Source of the DNA: JAMWCX01 sp964352425 | GTDB taxonomy: Bacteria > Omnitrophota > Gorgyraeia > 2-01-FULL-45-10 | Assembly (NCBI GenBank): GCA_964352425.1 | Contig: CAYGRZ010000062.1 | Coordinates: 1-7,639, forward strand | Direction of reading: 5' to 3' | Length of the DNA: 7,639 nt | Shown here: positions 1 through 4,346 of the stretch, one piece after another | Layout: the number at the start of each line of letters is the position of its first letter | Position numbering within the stretch: position 1 is the first letter of the stretch | Translations under genes and position numbers: made by a program | Notes under the pieces: generated by a model | Database searches by the model: none | What the model was told of the DNA's origin: nothing | Seen by the model: the letters and a program-made list of their open reading frames with translations, nothing else

Positions 1-199
1 GGCCATAGGCGACCTGGTTGGTCATAAAGAGCAAGGTGAGGACTACGCATACTGTATTCTTCCATACGCTCTGCCCTATGCCCCATGCGCTATGCGTTCT
101 CATGGTACTCACCTTCCCTTCAGGATTGTTGTAGAGCCTCATCATGACCGGGCAAAACACCTTCTTTACCATCGTGATCAACGTCGTTCCGGTTTTCAT
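1..199 (-). CDS. Secreted protein, N-terminal part only (runs off left edge)
   Basis: An uninterrupted frame runs from ATG at 199 to the window edge (66 codons). It begins 17 nt after the stop of the upstream exoprotein gene, and its Shine-Dalgarno GGGAGGTGAG overlaps that intergenic gap, so the two genes are probably co-transcribed and perhaps translationally coupled. A second in-frame ATG at 103 also has a strong site (GGGAAGGTGAG). From there the product starts MRTHSAWGIGQSVWKN followed by a hydrophobic stretch (TVCVVLTLLFM) and a plausible signal-peptidase site near VAYG. Starting at 199 adds a 32-residue basic/hydrophobic prefix and gives an extended signal region. The start context at 103 (GGTGAG-ACC-ATGA-ACG) closely resembles that of the exoprotein gene at 1788, which suggests a tandem relative. 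The mature protein lies outside the window, so no family can be assigned; a second TPS exoprotein is only a guess from position. Confidence 0.55.
   Translation of the reverse strand, partial: MKTGTTLITMVKKVFCPVMMRLYNNPEGKVSTMRTHSAWGIGQSVWKNTVCVVLTLLFMTNQVAYG
61..95 (-). repeat. Five-unit degenerate heptanucleotide repeat
   Basis: On the minus strand five consecutive 7-mers follow one another: GCATAGC, GCATGGG, GCATAGG, GCAGAGC, GTATGGA. The period of seven is not a multiple of three, yet the array sits inside the open reading frame just after the second candidate start (103) and encodes part of the n-region of the signal peptide. It may be a simple-sequence expansion or a fragment of a dispersed repeat. 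Gain or loss of one unit would shift the frame between the two candidate starts and the rest of the gene. Confidence 0.6.
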
Positions 200-216
200 C
201 GCACTCACCTCCCTTC

Positions 217-1788
217 CTAAGGTATCAGAAGATACCCCGGCCCTATGGCTGGATACACAAAGCCGTTCAATTTTGATACATTTTGCCCTGCGTCATGTAA
301 CGTGGAATAAACGGATCTCGCGACGGACGCACTCTGCGCGCCGCGCATAGGTATACTGAGGTCTTGTTCGAGGGAATTGATTCTGGCCTCCTGAAGCGGA
401 GGCCCCCTCGCCCATATGCTCGTTCCGATGCCGCTTGACGCTTTTATCGCCTCTTCACTGCCCGCTTGATACCCAAATCTAAGTAAGGCCTCGGCTTTCA
501 CCGGCGTCTGGATCTTACCGGACCGCCCGGCCATGTTCATGGTGCCGGCCGCCTGCAGTGCAGCCGAGTCCCGTGTATCCGCTGAGCCGCCACTAATCTC
601 GGTAACCGTAGGGGCTTCTATTGCCTGGCCTACGTCGATCGCCTCTTCGGCCGTTATAGTGACAGGCACGTCGGCCGTCACGTCGGCGTTATATTCGATC
701 TCTATCGTGGCAGGGGCGGGCGGCTCTATTTTTTCTTTCGCTATCTCGACCGGTTTCGCGTTGTTGCTCTCCACATTGCCGAGGAAGGCGTTGACGATCT
801 CGCCTCCCCATACAACGGCTGCGGGAGCCTGAGGCAGCGGTTCTGCCTCGGCTTTGGGCGCCTGAGCGCTCTCCGGCGCAGGCCGAGACACCGCATCCTG
901 CGTTCCGATGTGGATGGTGCCTTCGCCTGTCTGTACCGCAGCCTCTCCCTTCACTACGCCCTTAAGGTTCACCGCCTTGGTGAACACATCATTTATAGAA
1001 CTGGCGGCCAGTATCACCTGTCCGCCTTCAGCATCCAGGACACCGGTGTTCTTTATCTGGTCCATGACAGGCCTGCCCTTATAATCGAGAACTTGCCGCG
1101 CGGCAGCCTCACTGATAATGATCGACACAAGGCTGTTGCCGGCAAGCTCCAACTTCACCGCGTTGGCGCCCGCGAGGATTATCGTACCCGCTTTCGCGGT
1201 GATAACTCCCCTGTTCTCAACCGCACCCGCGATGAGCACGCCGAACCCTCCGTTCGAGACCTCGAGCTTGCCCTCATTCAGGAGGAGCGTGTCAAGCTGG
1301 CTGTTCGTCACTCTCCTGAATGCCAAGTTTCCCGCGAGGAAGCTCTGGTTCGTGATGTCCCTCGTGGACAGCACCATGTTCGCCGCGCTGATGCTCGCGG
1401 TCGGCGCGACATAGATGCCCGATTCGTTCACCAGGATGAACATGCCGTTGCAGGCAACGGCGCCGTAGATCCTCGTAGGGTCGGGAGAATTCACTCTGTT
1501 CAGTATCTGTGACGCGGTATCCGGAAGGTTCACGACGACCTTCTCGTTCTGCGCGATGTCGAATGACTTGTAATTGATGATGGCTTTGTCGGAGGCGTTG
1601 ATGGTGAGCGTGTTCTCCTGCGCCTTGAAGTCCGCCGTGCCGGCGACGACTTCGTAATCTTTCGGGAGCGCTAAGATACTATTGGCGTATAAAGTATTTA
1701 AAGATAAGATACTCAAGAGGCACAGGCACACCAGTGCGTTCTTTTCTATCTTCTTGCCGATTCTCTTCGCGCGCATCATCGTCTTCAT
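217..1788 (-). CDS. Short TPS exoprotein with filamentous-haemagglutinin N-terminal secretion domain (TpsA-like)
   Basis: Predicted exported partner of a two-partner secretion system. I chose ATG at 1788 (523 aa) because GGTGAG lies 4 nt upstream; the GTG at 1797 is part of that ribosome site. Residues 1-40 are a basic n-region (MKTMMRAKRIGKKIEKN) plus a hydrophobic core (ALVCLCLLSILSL), a long signal peptide as is usual for TpsA proteins. Residues about 42-285 read as a TPS domain: ENTLTINASDKAIINYKSFD, then RIYGAVACNGMFILVNESGI, then ANMVLSTRDI. The family's usual NPNGI is NESGI here. After the domain comes a Pro/Ala/Glu-rich, low-complexity tail (about 300-400) and a C-terminal 120 aa that I do not recognise, ending GFVYPAIGPGYLLIP. 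At about 520 aa it lacks the long beta-helix repeats of typical 1000-5000 aa exoproteins. It is expressed from a riboswitch-bearing leader, while the likely transporter lies at 4347-6449. The family call is firm; the function (adhesin, matrix protein or toxin carrier) is unknown. Confidence 0.85.
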   Translation of the reverse strand: MKTMMRAKRIGKKIEKNALVCLCLLSILSLNTLYANSILALPKDYEVVAGTADFKAQENTLTINASDKAIINYKSFDIAQNEKVVVNLPDTASQILNRVNSPDPTRIYGAVACNGMFILVNESGIYVAPTASISAANMVLSTRDITNQSFLAGNLAFRRVTNSQLDTLLLNEGKLEVSNGGFGVLIAGAVENRGVITAKAGTIILAGANAVKLELAGNSLVSIIISEAAARQVLDYKGRPVMDQIKNTGVLDAEGGQVILAASSINDVFTKAVNLKGVVKGEAAVQTGEGTIHIGTQDAVSRPAPESAQAPKAEAEPLPQAPAAVVWGGEIVNAFLGNVESNNAKPVEIAKEKIEPPAPATIEIEYNADVTADVPVTITAEEAIDVGQAIEAPTVTEISGGSADTRDSAALQAAGTMNMAGRSGKIQTPVKAEALLRFGYQAGSEEAIKASSGIGTSIWARGPPLQEARINSLEQDLSIPMRGAQSASVARSVYSTLHDAGQNVSKLNGFVYPAIGPGYLLIP

Positions 1789-1809
1789 GGTTCTCACCGC
1801 TTCCTGACC

Positions 1810-1858
1810 ATCCGCCTTCGCCGTTGCATGTTTCTGGTTTAGATCGGCTTCGGCGGAT
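1810..1858 (-). repeat. Leader hairpin with symmetric TTC/TTC (GAA/GAA) internal loop
   Basis: Plus-strand arms ATCCGCC-TTC-GCCG (1810-1823) and CGGC-TTC-GGCGGAT (1845-1858) pair over 7 + 4 bp around a 3x3 TTC/TTC mismatch, with a 21-nt loop. It sits in the leader of the exoprotein gene, 22 nt before the ATG at 1788. It shares its architecture with hairpins at 2032-2077 and 3075-3130. As RNA from the minus strand the internal loop is GAA/GAA. Confidence 0.55.
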
Positions 1859-1859
1859 T

Positions 1860-1883
1860 ATTTTCGCGCTGGCGCGCGAAAAT
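1860..1883. repeat. Perfect 10-bp inverted repeat (hairpin), loop TGGC
   Basis: ATTTTCGCGC (1860-1869) and GCGCGAAAAT (1874-1883) are perfect complements around a four-base TGGC loop. The hairpin directly follows the T-tract of the minus-strand terminator and lies in the exoprotein leader. On the minus strand it has no following T-tract, so it is more likely a leader RNA structure or a repeat than a second terminator. Confidence 0.6.
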
Positions 1884-1917
1884 AAAAAACCCATAGCTCG
1901 AGCCACCGAACTATGGG
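1884..1917 (-). terminator. Intrinsic terminator, probable riboswitch expression platform
   Basis: On the minus strand CCCATAG (1917-1911) pairs perfectly with CTATGGG (1896-1890) around a 14-nt loop and is followed at once by six T (1889-1884). It lies 26 nt after the aptamer and about 95 nt before the start codon at 1788, so it can only act as a premature terminator of the exoprotein transcript. Its loop contains TTCGGTGGC, which can pair over nine positions (two G-U) with GUUACCGAA at the 3' end of the aptamer. Such pairing would open the terminator, giving a simple ON/OFF exchange. Confidence 0.82.
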
Positions 1918-2003
1918 CGTTTAAAAAGCGCTCATAAAAAATCTCTTATTTCGGTAACTGACTGCCGTGTCTTCCGTCGGAAGATTTAGGCTCTCGAGCT
2001 TTG

Positions 2004-2032
2004 CTGCGGCCTTTGTTTCTCACAGGCCACAG
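2004..2032 (-). other. Second inserted helix within the riboswitch
   Basis: On the minus strand CUGUGGCCU (2032-2024) pairs with AGGCCGCAG (2012-2004) over nine positions, one of them G-U, with an 11-nt loop rich in A (GUGAGAAACAA). It abuts the conserved CAAAGC block. No such helix belongs to the standard class-I aptamer. Confidence 0.7.
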
Positions 2033-2077
2033 TCCTACGAAGCCTCACGCGATTTCCGCGGTAAGGCGAAGTAGGAC
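2032..2077 (-). repeat. First inserted helix: TTC/TTC-interrupted hairpin inside the riboswitch
   Basis: On the minus strand GTCCTAC-TTC-GCCTTAC (2077-2061) pairs with GTGAGGC-TTC-GTAGGAC (2048-2032): two 7-bp helices flank a symmetric 3x3 TTC/TTC mismatch, with a small GCG/CGC cap. The layout (stem, TTC/TTC, GCC...GGC stem) matches the hairpins at 1810-1858 and 3075-3130, so this insertion is probably a member of a dispersed hairpin family that landed in, or was recruited by, the aptamer. Confidence 0.65.
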
Positions 2078-2159
2078 GTCACTGGGTTTCCCCAGCTTTG
2101 CCTTTGTCGGTTAAGAGCACCGATCTGATATTCTCTATTAAAGATCAAGTCCTACTATA

Positions 2160-2187
2160 AGTATATCACATATATCCCCGAAGTCAA
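2160..2187 (-). promoter_or_regulatory. Promoter for the riboswitch-exoprotein transcript
   Basis: On the minus strand TTGACT (2187-2182) and TATACT (2165-2160) are separated by 16 bp. Transcription would start near 2152, giving a leader of about 365 nt that includes the whole aptamer, the terminator and two more hairpins before the start codon at 1788. Confidence 0.75.
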
Positions 2188-2319
2188 TGTAAGGTAAACA
2201 AAAGCTGGCTCGTCAGGGCGCGCGAACTGCTACGCGAGCGGTTATGCTCAGGGCTGCAGACAAATGGTCCGAAATATCATTACCGACGCCCTTCCGCCTG
2301 GTCGAAACGCACCGACGCA

Positions 2320-2387
2320 GATGCTGTAGGGCAGGTTTAAACCTGCCCTACATCGATATCTCTCCTGGCAGCCTGCTCTACAGCATC
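2320..2387. repeat. Nested inverted repeat containing a 28-bp perfect palindrome
   Basis: Positions 2325-2352 are a perfect 28-bp palindrome centred on TTTAAA (half-site TGTAGGGCAGGTTT). It lies in the left end of a larger inverted repeat in which 2320-2334 (GATGCTGTAGGGCAG) matches the reverse complement of 2373-2387 at 14 of 15 positions. Two mutually exclusive folds are therefore possible. The core GTAGGGCA-N-GTTTAAAC-N-TGCCCTAC is shared with the next palindrome, which points to a family of palindromic intergenic elements rather than chance. Confidence 0.7.
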
Positions 2388-2400
2388 GGGATATCTTGAG

Positions 2401-2432
2401 GCCGTAGGGCACGTTTAAACGTGCCCTACGGC
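2401..2432. repeat. 32-bp perfect palindrome, same core as the neighbouring element
   Basis: Every base from 2401 to 2432 is matched across a TTTAAA centre (half-site GCCGTAGGGCACGTTT). It differs from the palindrome at 2325-2352 by a compensated change at the base flanking GTTTAAAC (C/G instead of G/C) and in the outermost pairs, so symmetry is kept while sequence drifts. There is no T-tract on either side, so it does not look like a standard terminator. Confidence 0.75.
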
Positions 2433-2559
2433 TCTAGAATGATTGCAGGAACCGTACCGCATGTGTAGAGGGCGAATCAAGAATGACATGCTGGCCGAGT
2501 ATGCATCATCCCTATGGATATCCGGCAAAATAGCGTACCACATGATACCTCTCCCTCAC

Positions 2560-2588
2560 TTGCCAAAACTGAATTTTGATGGTATATT
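2560..2588 (+). promoter_or_regulatory. Promoter of the MqsA-like regulator gene
   Basis: TTGCCA (2560-2565) and TATATT (2583-2588) are spaced by exactly 17 bp. Transcription would start near 2595, about 32 nt before the ATG at 2627, leaving room for an operator in the leader. Confidence 0.7.
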
Positions 2589-2599
2589 TAAATCGCGCA

Positions 2600-2613
2600 G
2601 TATCAAACGATAC
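2600..2613. promoter_or_regulatory. Candidate operator (GTATC-N4-GATAC)
   Basis: A perfect 5-bp inverted repeat, GTATC AAAC GATAC, sits just downstream of the predicted transcription start and before the ribosome site of an HTH regulator gene. That is the normal place for autorepression by antitoxin-type regulators. The role is inferred from position only. Confidence 0.4.
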
Positions 2614-2626
2614 CGGAAAGGATAAA

Positions 2627-3067
2627 ATGGCAGACCAGGATAATGTGAAGTGCCCGATGTGCGGGTCCGGATTTTTAGAAGACGAAATAGCCGATCACGA
2701 GACGTATTTCAGGGAGGGCGCGCATAACATCAAGCTGGTGATAAAAGACCTCGCGATCAAAAGGTGCTCCAACTGCAAGGAAGAATTCATGCCGAAAGAG
2801 GCTCTCGAACGCGTCCAGACCGAAAAGCATAACAGGCGCGGCCTTCTCACGATGGAGCAGCTAAAGGAGATACGAAAGAAACTCGGCTACACACAGGTCG
2901 AGATGGCCGAGCTTTTAGGCGTAGGTAAGAAGACGTATCTCAGGTGGGAAAAAGGTTTATATTTGCAGAATACATCGATGGACCGCTACATCCGCCTCAT
3001 CGCTGAAAACCCCGAAAATATCAAGATCCTGAAAAGGATAGTGGAGAGCTCGAAAAGCGGCGAGTGA
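2627..3067 (+). CDS. MqsA/YgiT-type zinc-ribbon and XRE-like HTH regulator, apparently without a toxin partner
   Basis: A 146-aa protein with the two-part layout of MqsA antitoxins. The N-terminal zinc ribbon has cysteine pairs CPMC (residues 9-12) and CSNC (47-50), followed by EEFMPKEALERV. The C-terminal HTH (about 76-125) has EIRKKLGYTQVEMAELLGVG and YLRWEKG, the MqsA-like recognition-helix context, then RLIAENPENI. E. coli MqsA is about 131 aa, so the length fits. ATG at 2627 is preceded by AAAGGAT; an upstream in-frame start at 2576 would overlap the promoter and is rejected. MqsA usually neutralises the RNase MqsR encoded just upstream. Here no toxin-like frame exists between 2188 and 2560 or between this gene and 3141, so it looks like an orphan DNA-binding regulator, perhaps autoregulated at 2600-2613. 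It could instead be a stand-alone YgiT-type regulator that never had a toxin. Confidence 0.82.
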   Translation: MADQDNVKCPMCGSGFLEDEIADHETYFREGAHNIKLVIKDLAIKRCSNCKEEFMPKEALERVQTEKHNRRGLLTMEQLKEIRKKLGYTQVEMAELLGVGKKTYLRWEKGLYLQNTSMDRYIRLIAENPENIKILKRIVESSKSGE

Positions 3068-3074
3068 CCCTGTT

Positions 3075-3140
3075 CCTGCCCTGCTTCGCCATTCTACAAT
3101 CTAACTACGGTATGGCTTCGCAGGGGCAGGCGAAGCAGAA
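3075..3140. repeat. Compound TTC-type hairpin between convergent genes
   Basis: CCTGCCCTGC-TTC-GCCAT (3075-3092) pairs with ATGGC-TTC-GCAGGGGCAGG (3112-3130), with one bulged G and again a symmetric TTC/TTC mismatch. A further GGCGAAGCAG (3129-3138) is the exact complement of CTGCTTCGCC (3081-3090), and GCTTCGC/GCGAAGC form a small inner hairpin, so several alternative folds compete. The element fills the gap between the stop of the regulator (3067) and the stop of the TPR gene (3141). It may serve as a two-way transcript-end structure, although no T-tract is present. Confidence 0.6.
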
Positions 3141-4304
3141 CTATTTCACCATCTTTTCTTTTATGCGGCCGAGGTAATAGCCTGTGCGCGCATATTCGGG
3201 AGACATATCCTGGACCTTCTCAAACTTCGCTTTCGCTTCTTCGTATTTATTATCCCAGTATAACGACACCGCATCCCTGTACATCTTGGAGACAGTGTCG
3301 TCTCCTGTCACGGCCGGTGCCGCGGCCATTGACGGTGCCGGAACCGGTGCCGGTGGCGCAGCCACTGCCGGCGGTGCCGGAACCGGTGCCGCAGACGCCT
3401 CAACCGGCGCCTCTACCGCTTTCGGGGCCTCAACTGCGGGCATTGCCGCCTTGGGCTCCTCATATACCGTTGCCTCTACTTCCGGCGTAGACTTCTCTGC
3501 CGCAGCCTTCGCCGCCGCAGCCGCCTGCGCGGCCTTCTCTTCTGCCGCTAATCTCGCCCGAGACGCTGCCGCCGCTGCAGCCGCTTGACGCGCCATAGAA
3601 TCGTCAGGTGCGGGGCTTTGAGCGGTCGTCCGGTGTACGTGCACGTTCGCCTGGCTGACATTGGCCGGCGTAAAATTCACAGCGGGCCCTGACGTATGCC
3701 TGGCCTGTGACGGGACAGCCTGTCTCATCACGGGCTGCTGCTGCCTCCCGGCCGGTTGCATGGCAATCGGCTTATGGACTTTCTGCGCCTGCTGCCGCGC
3801 CCTGGCCTTTTCGTCGGCAGTCCTTTTCTCCGCGTCGGCCTTCCCCTGTTCGGCGTCTGCCTTCGCTTTTTCCGTCGCCAGGCGGGCGCGCTGCTGTTCG
3901 TTGGCCTTGCCCTCGACGAGGCCCTCGTTATCCTTTATAGTCCTTTTCAGATCGGCGTCGCTGGTGAGTTTATGCGCCTGCCGATAAGCGTCTCTGGCTT
4001 CTTCGTACTTGCCTTCCTTATAGAGATCGTTGCCCTTCTTGACCAGCTCTTTGGCCGTCTTCTCGCTGTTCTTTCCCGTGAGCGTCCCGTCGATCCTCTT
4101 CAGGTTGTTTTCGGCTTCACGAATCACCGCTTTCAGGTCCGAAGTAACCGCGCCCGCGTGCTTCGTCACTATTGTATCGCTCACTTCCACCTTTACCTTC
4201 TCGGGCTCAGGGGTATTTTCCTTCGAGGCCTCCTGGCCGTAAGAGGCGGCGGACGCGAACGCGCCGATCATCATCAGCATGAATAATGCCTTCATCGTCT
4301 TCAT
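3141..4304 (-). CDS. Periplasmic TPR/coiled-coil protein encoded downstream of tpsB
   Basis: A 387-aa exported protein. Residues 1-23 are a signal peptide (MKTMKALFMLMMIGAFASA, probable cleavage near SYG-Q). A TPR-like unit at about 85-115 reads KGNDLYKEGKYEEARDAYRQ. A charged Glu/Ala/Lys/Arg stretch (135-178) looks like a coiled coil, a Gln/Pro/Ala linker follows, then an Ala-rich helix (236-272) and a long Pro/Ala segment (about 285-332). The C-terminus (335-387) is a second TPR-like unit with SLYWDNKYEEAKAKFEKV. The start has a good ribosome site, GGAGGAAG, 8-9 nt upstream. The gene begins 42 nt after the tpsB stop in the same direction, so the two form an operon. TpsB itself has C-terminal helical repeats with the same flavour (YYKKGEVGKAKEAW). 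I infer a periplasmic partner of the transporter, such as a scaffold that spans the peptidoglycan or holds the exoprotein. The exact role is unknown. Confidence 0.75.
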   Translation of the reverse strand: MKTMKALFMLMMIGAFASAASYGQEASKENTPEPEKVKVEVSDTIVTKHAGAVTSDLKAVIREAENNLKRIDGTLTGKNSEKTAKELVKKGNDLYKEGKYEEARDAYRQAHKLTSDADLKRTIKDNEGLVEGKANEQQRARLATEKAKADAEQGKADAEKRTADEKARARQQAQKVHKPIAMQPAGRQQQPVMRQAVPSQARHTSGPAVNFTPANVSQANVHVHRTTAQSPAPDDSMARQAAAAAAASRARLAAEEKAAQAAAAAKAAAEKSTPEVEATVYEEPKAAMPAVEAPKAVEAPVEASAAPVPAPPAVAAPPAPVPAPSMAAAPAVTGDDTVSKMYRDAVSLYWDNKYEEAKAKFEKVQDMSPEYARTGYYLGRIKEKMVK

Positions 4305-4324
4305 CGGAAAAGTCTTCCTCCTTT

Positions 4325-4346
4325 ACCCCGTTAGAAAGAACGGGGT
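4325..4346 (-). other. Hairpin between tpsB and the TPR gene
   Basis: Directly after the tpsB stop, ACCCCGTT pairs perfectly with AACGGGGT (8 bp, 6-nt loop) on the minus strand. No T-tract follows; instead the ribosome site of the downstream gene begins at once. It could set relative expression by protecting the mRNA end or by slowing readthrough, rather than stopping transcription. Confidence 0.55.

Larger units (their letters stand above)
1943..2118 (-). promoter_or_regulatory. c-di-GMP-I (GEMM-I) type riboswitch with a two-helix insertion
   Basis: Reading the minus strand, the conserved blocks of the class-I cyclic di-GMP aptamer appear in order. GGCAAA (2102-2097) is followed by a six-base-pair stem capped by a perfect GAAA tetraloop (2096-2081), then GACG (2080-2077). 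CAAAGC comes next (2003-1998), then GAGAGCCUAAAUC (1995-1983), which holds the CCUAA-type receptor, then a UCUUCC/GGAAGA stem (1984-1970). GGCAGUC (1966-1960) and GUUACCGA (1958-1951) complete the core. CUCUUA (2117-2112) can pair with UAAGAG (1948-1943) to close the element. Known class-I aptamers read GACGCAAAGC without a break; here 73 nt forming two strong hairpins (2032-2077 and 2004-2032) separate GACG from CAAAGC. The element begins about 35 nt after a strong promoter and is followed by an intrinsic terminator, so transcription control of the exoprotein gene is the natural reading. The ligand is inferred from core similarity and is unproven. Confidence 0.78.
2188..2559. other. Gene-free spacer with palindromic repeats
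   Basis: About 370 bp between two divergent promoters. Its right half holds two large palindromes (2320-2387 and 2401-2432, listed separately). In 2188-2319 and 2433-2559 I see no convincing gene or RNA element. The only open frame (TTG at 2443 to 2625) has no ribosome site and runs through the promoter and operator of the next gene. Confidence 0.6.

Noticed and set aside
910..1512. 200-codon plus-strand frame opposite the exoprotein gene
   Set aside because: Antisense shadow of the TPS domain; Arg/His-rich composition and no family features.
1919..1933. Four-codon frame (ATG AGC GCT TTT TAA, minus strand) between aptamer and terminator, as a leader peptide
   Set aside because: Too short and without a convincing ribosome site; the alternative RNA pairing explains the region better.
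2320..2432. CRISPR array suggested by repeated GTAGGGCA blocks
   Set aside because: Only two units, each itself a full palindrome, and no regular repeat-spacer pattern.
2443..2625. 60-codon frame starting with TTG upstream of the MqsA-like gene, a possible toxin partner
   Set aside because: No ribosome site, no resemblance to MqsR or HigB, and it runs through the promoter (2560-2588) and operator of the next gene.
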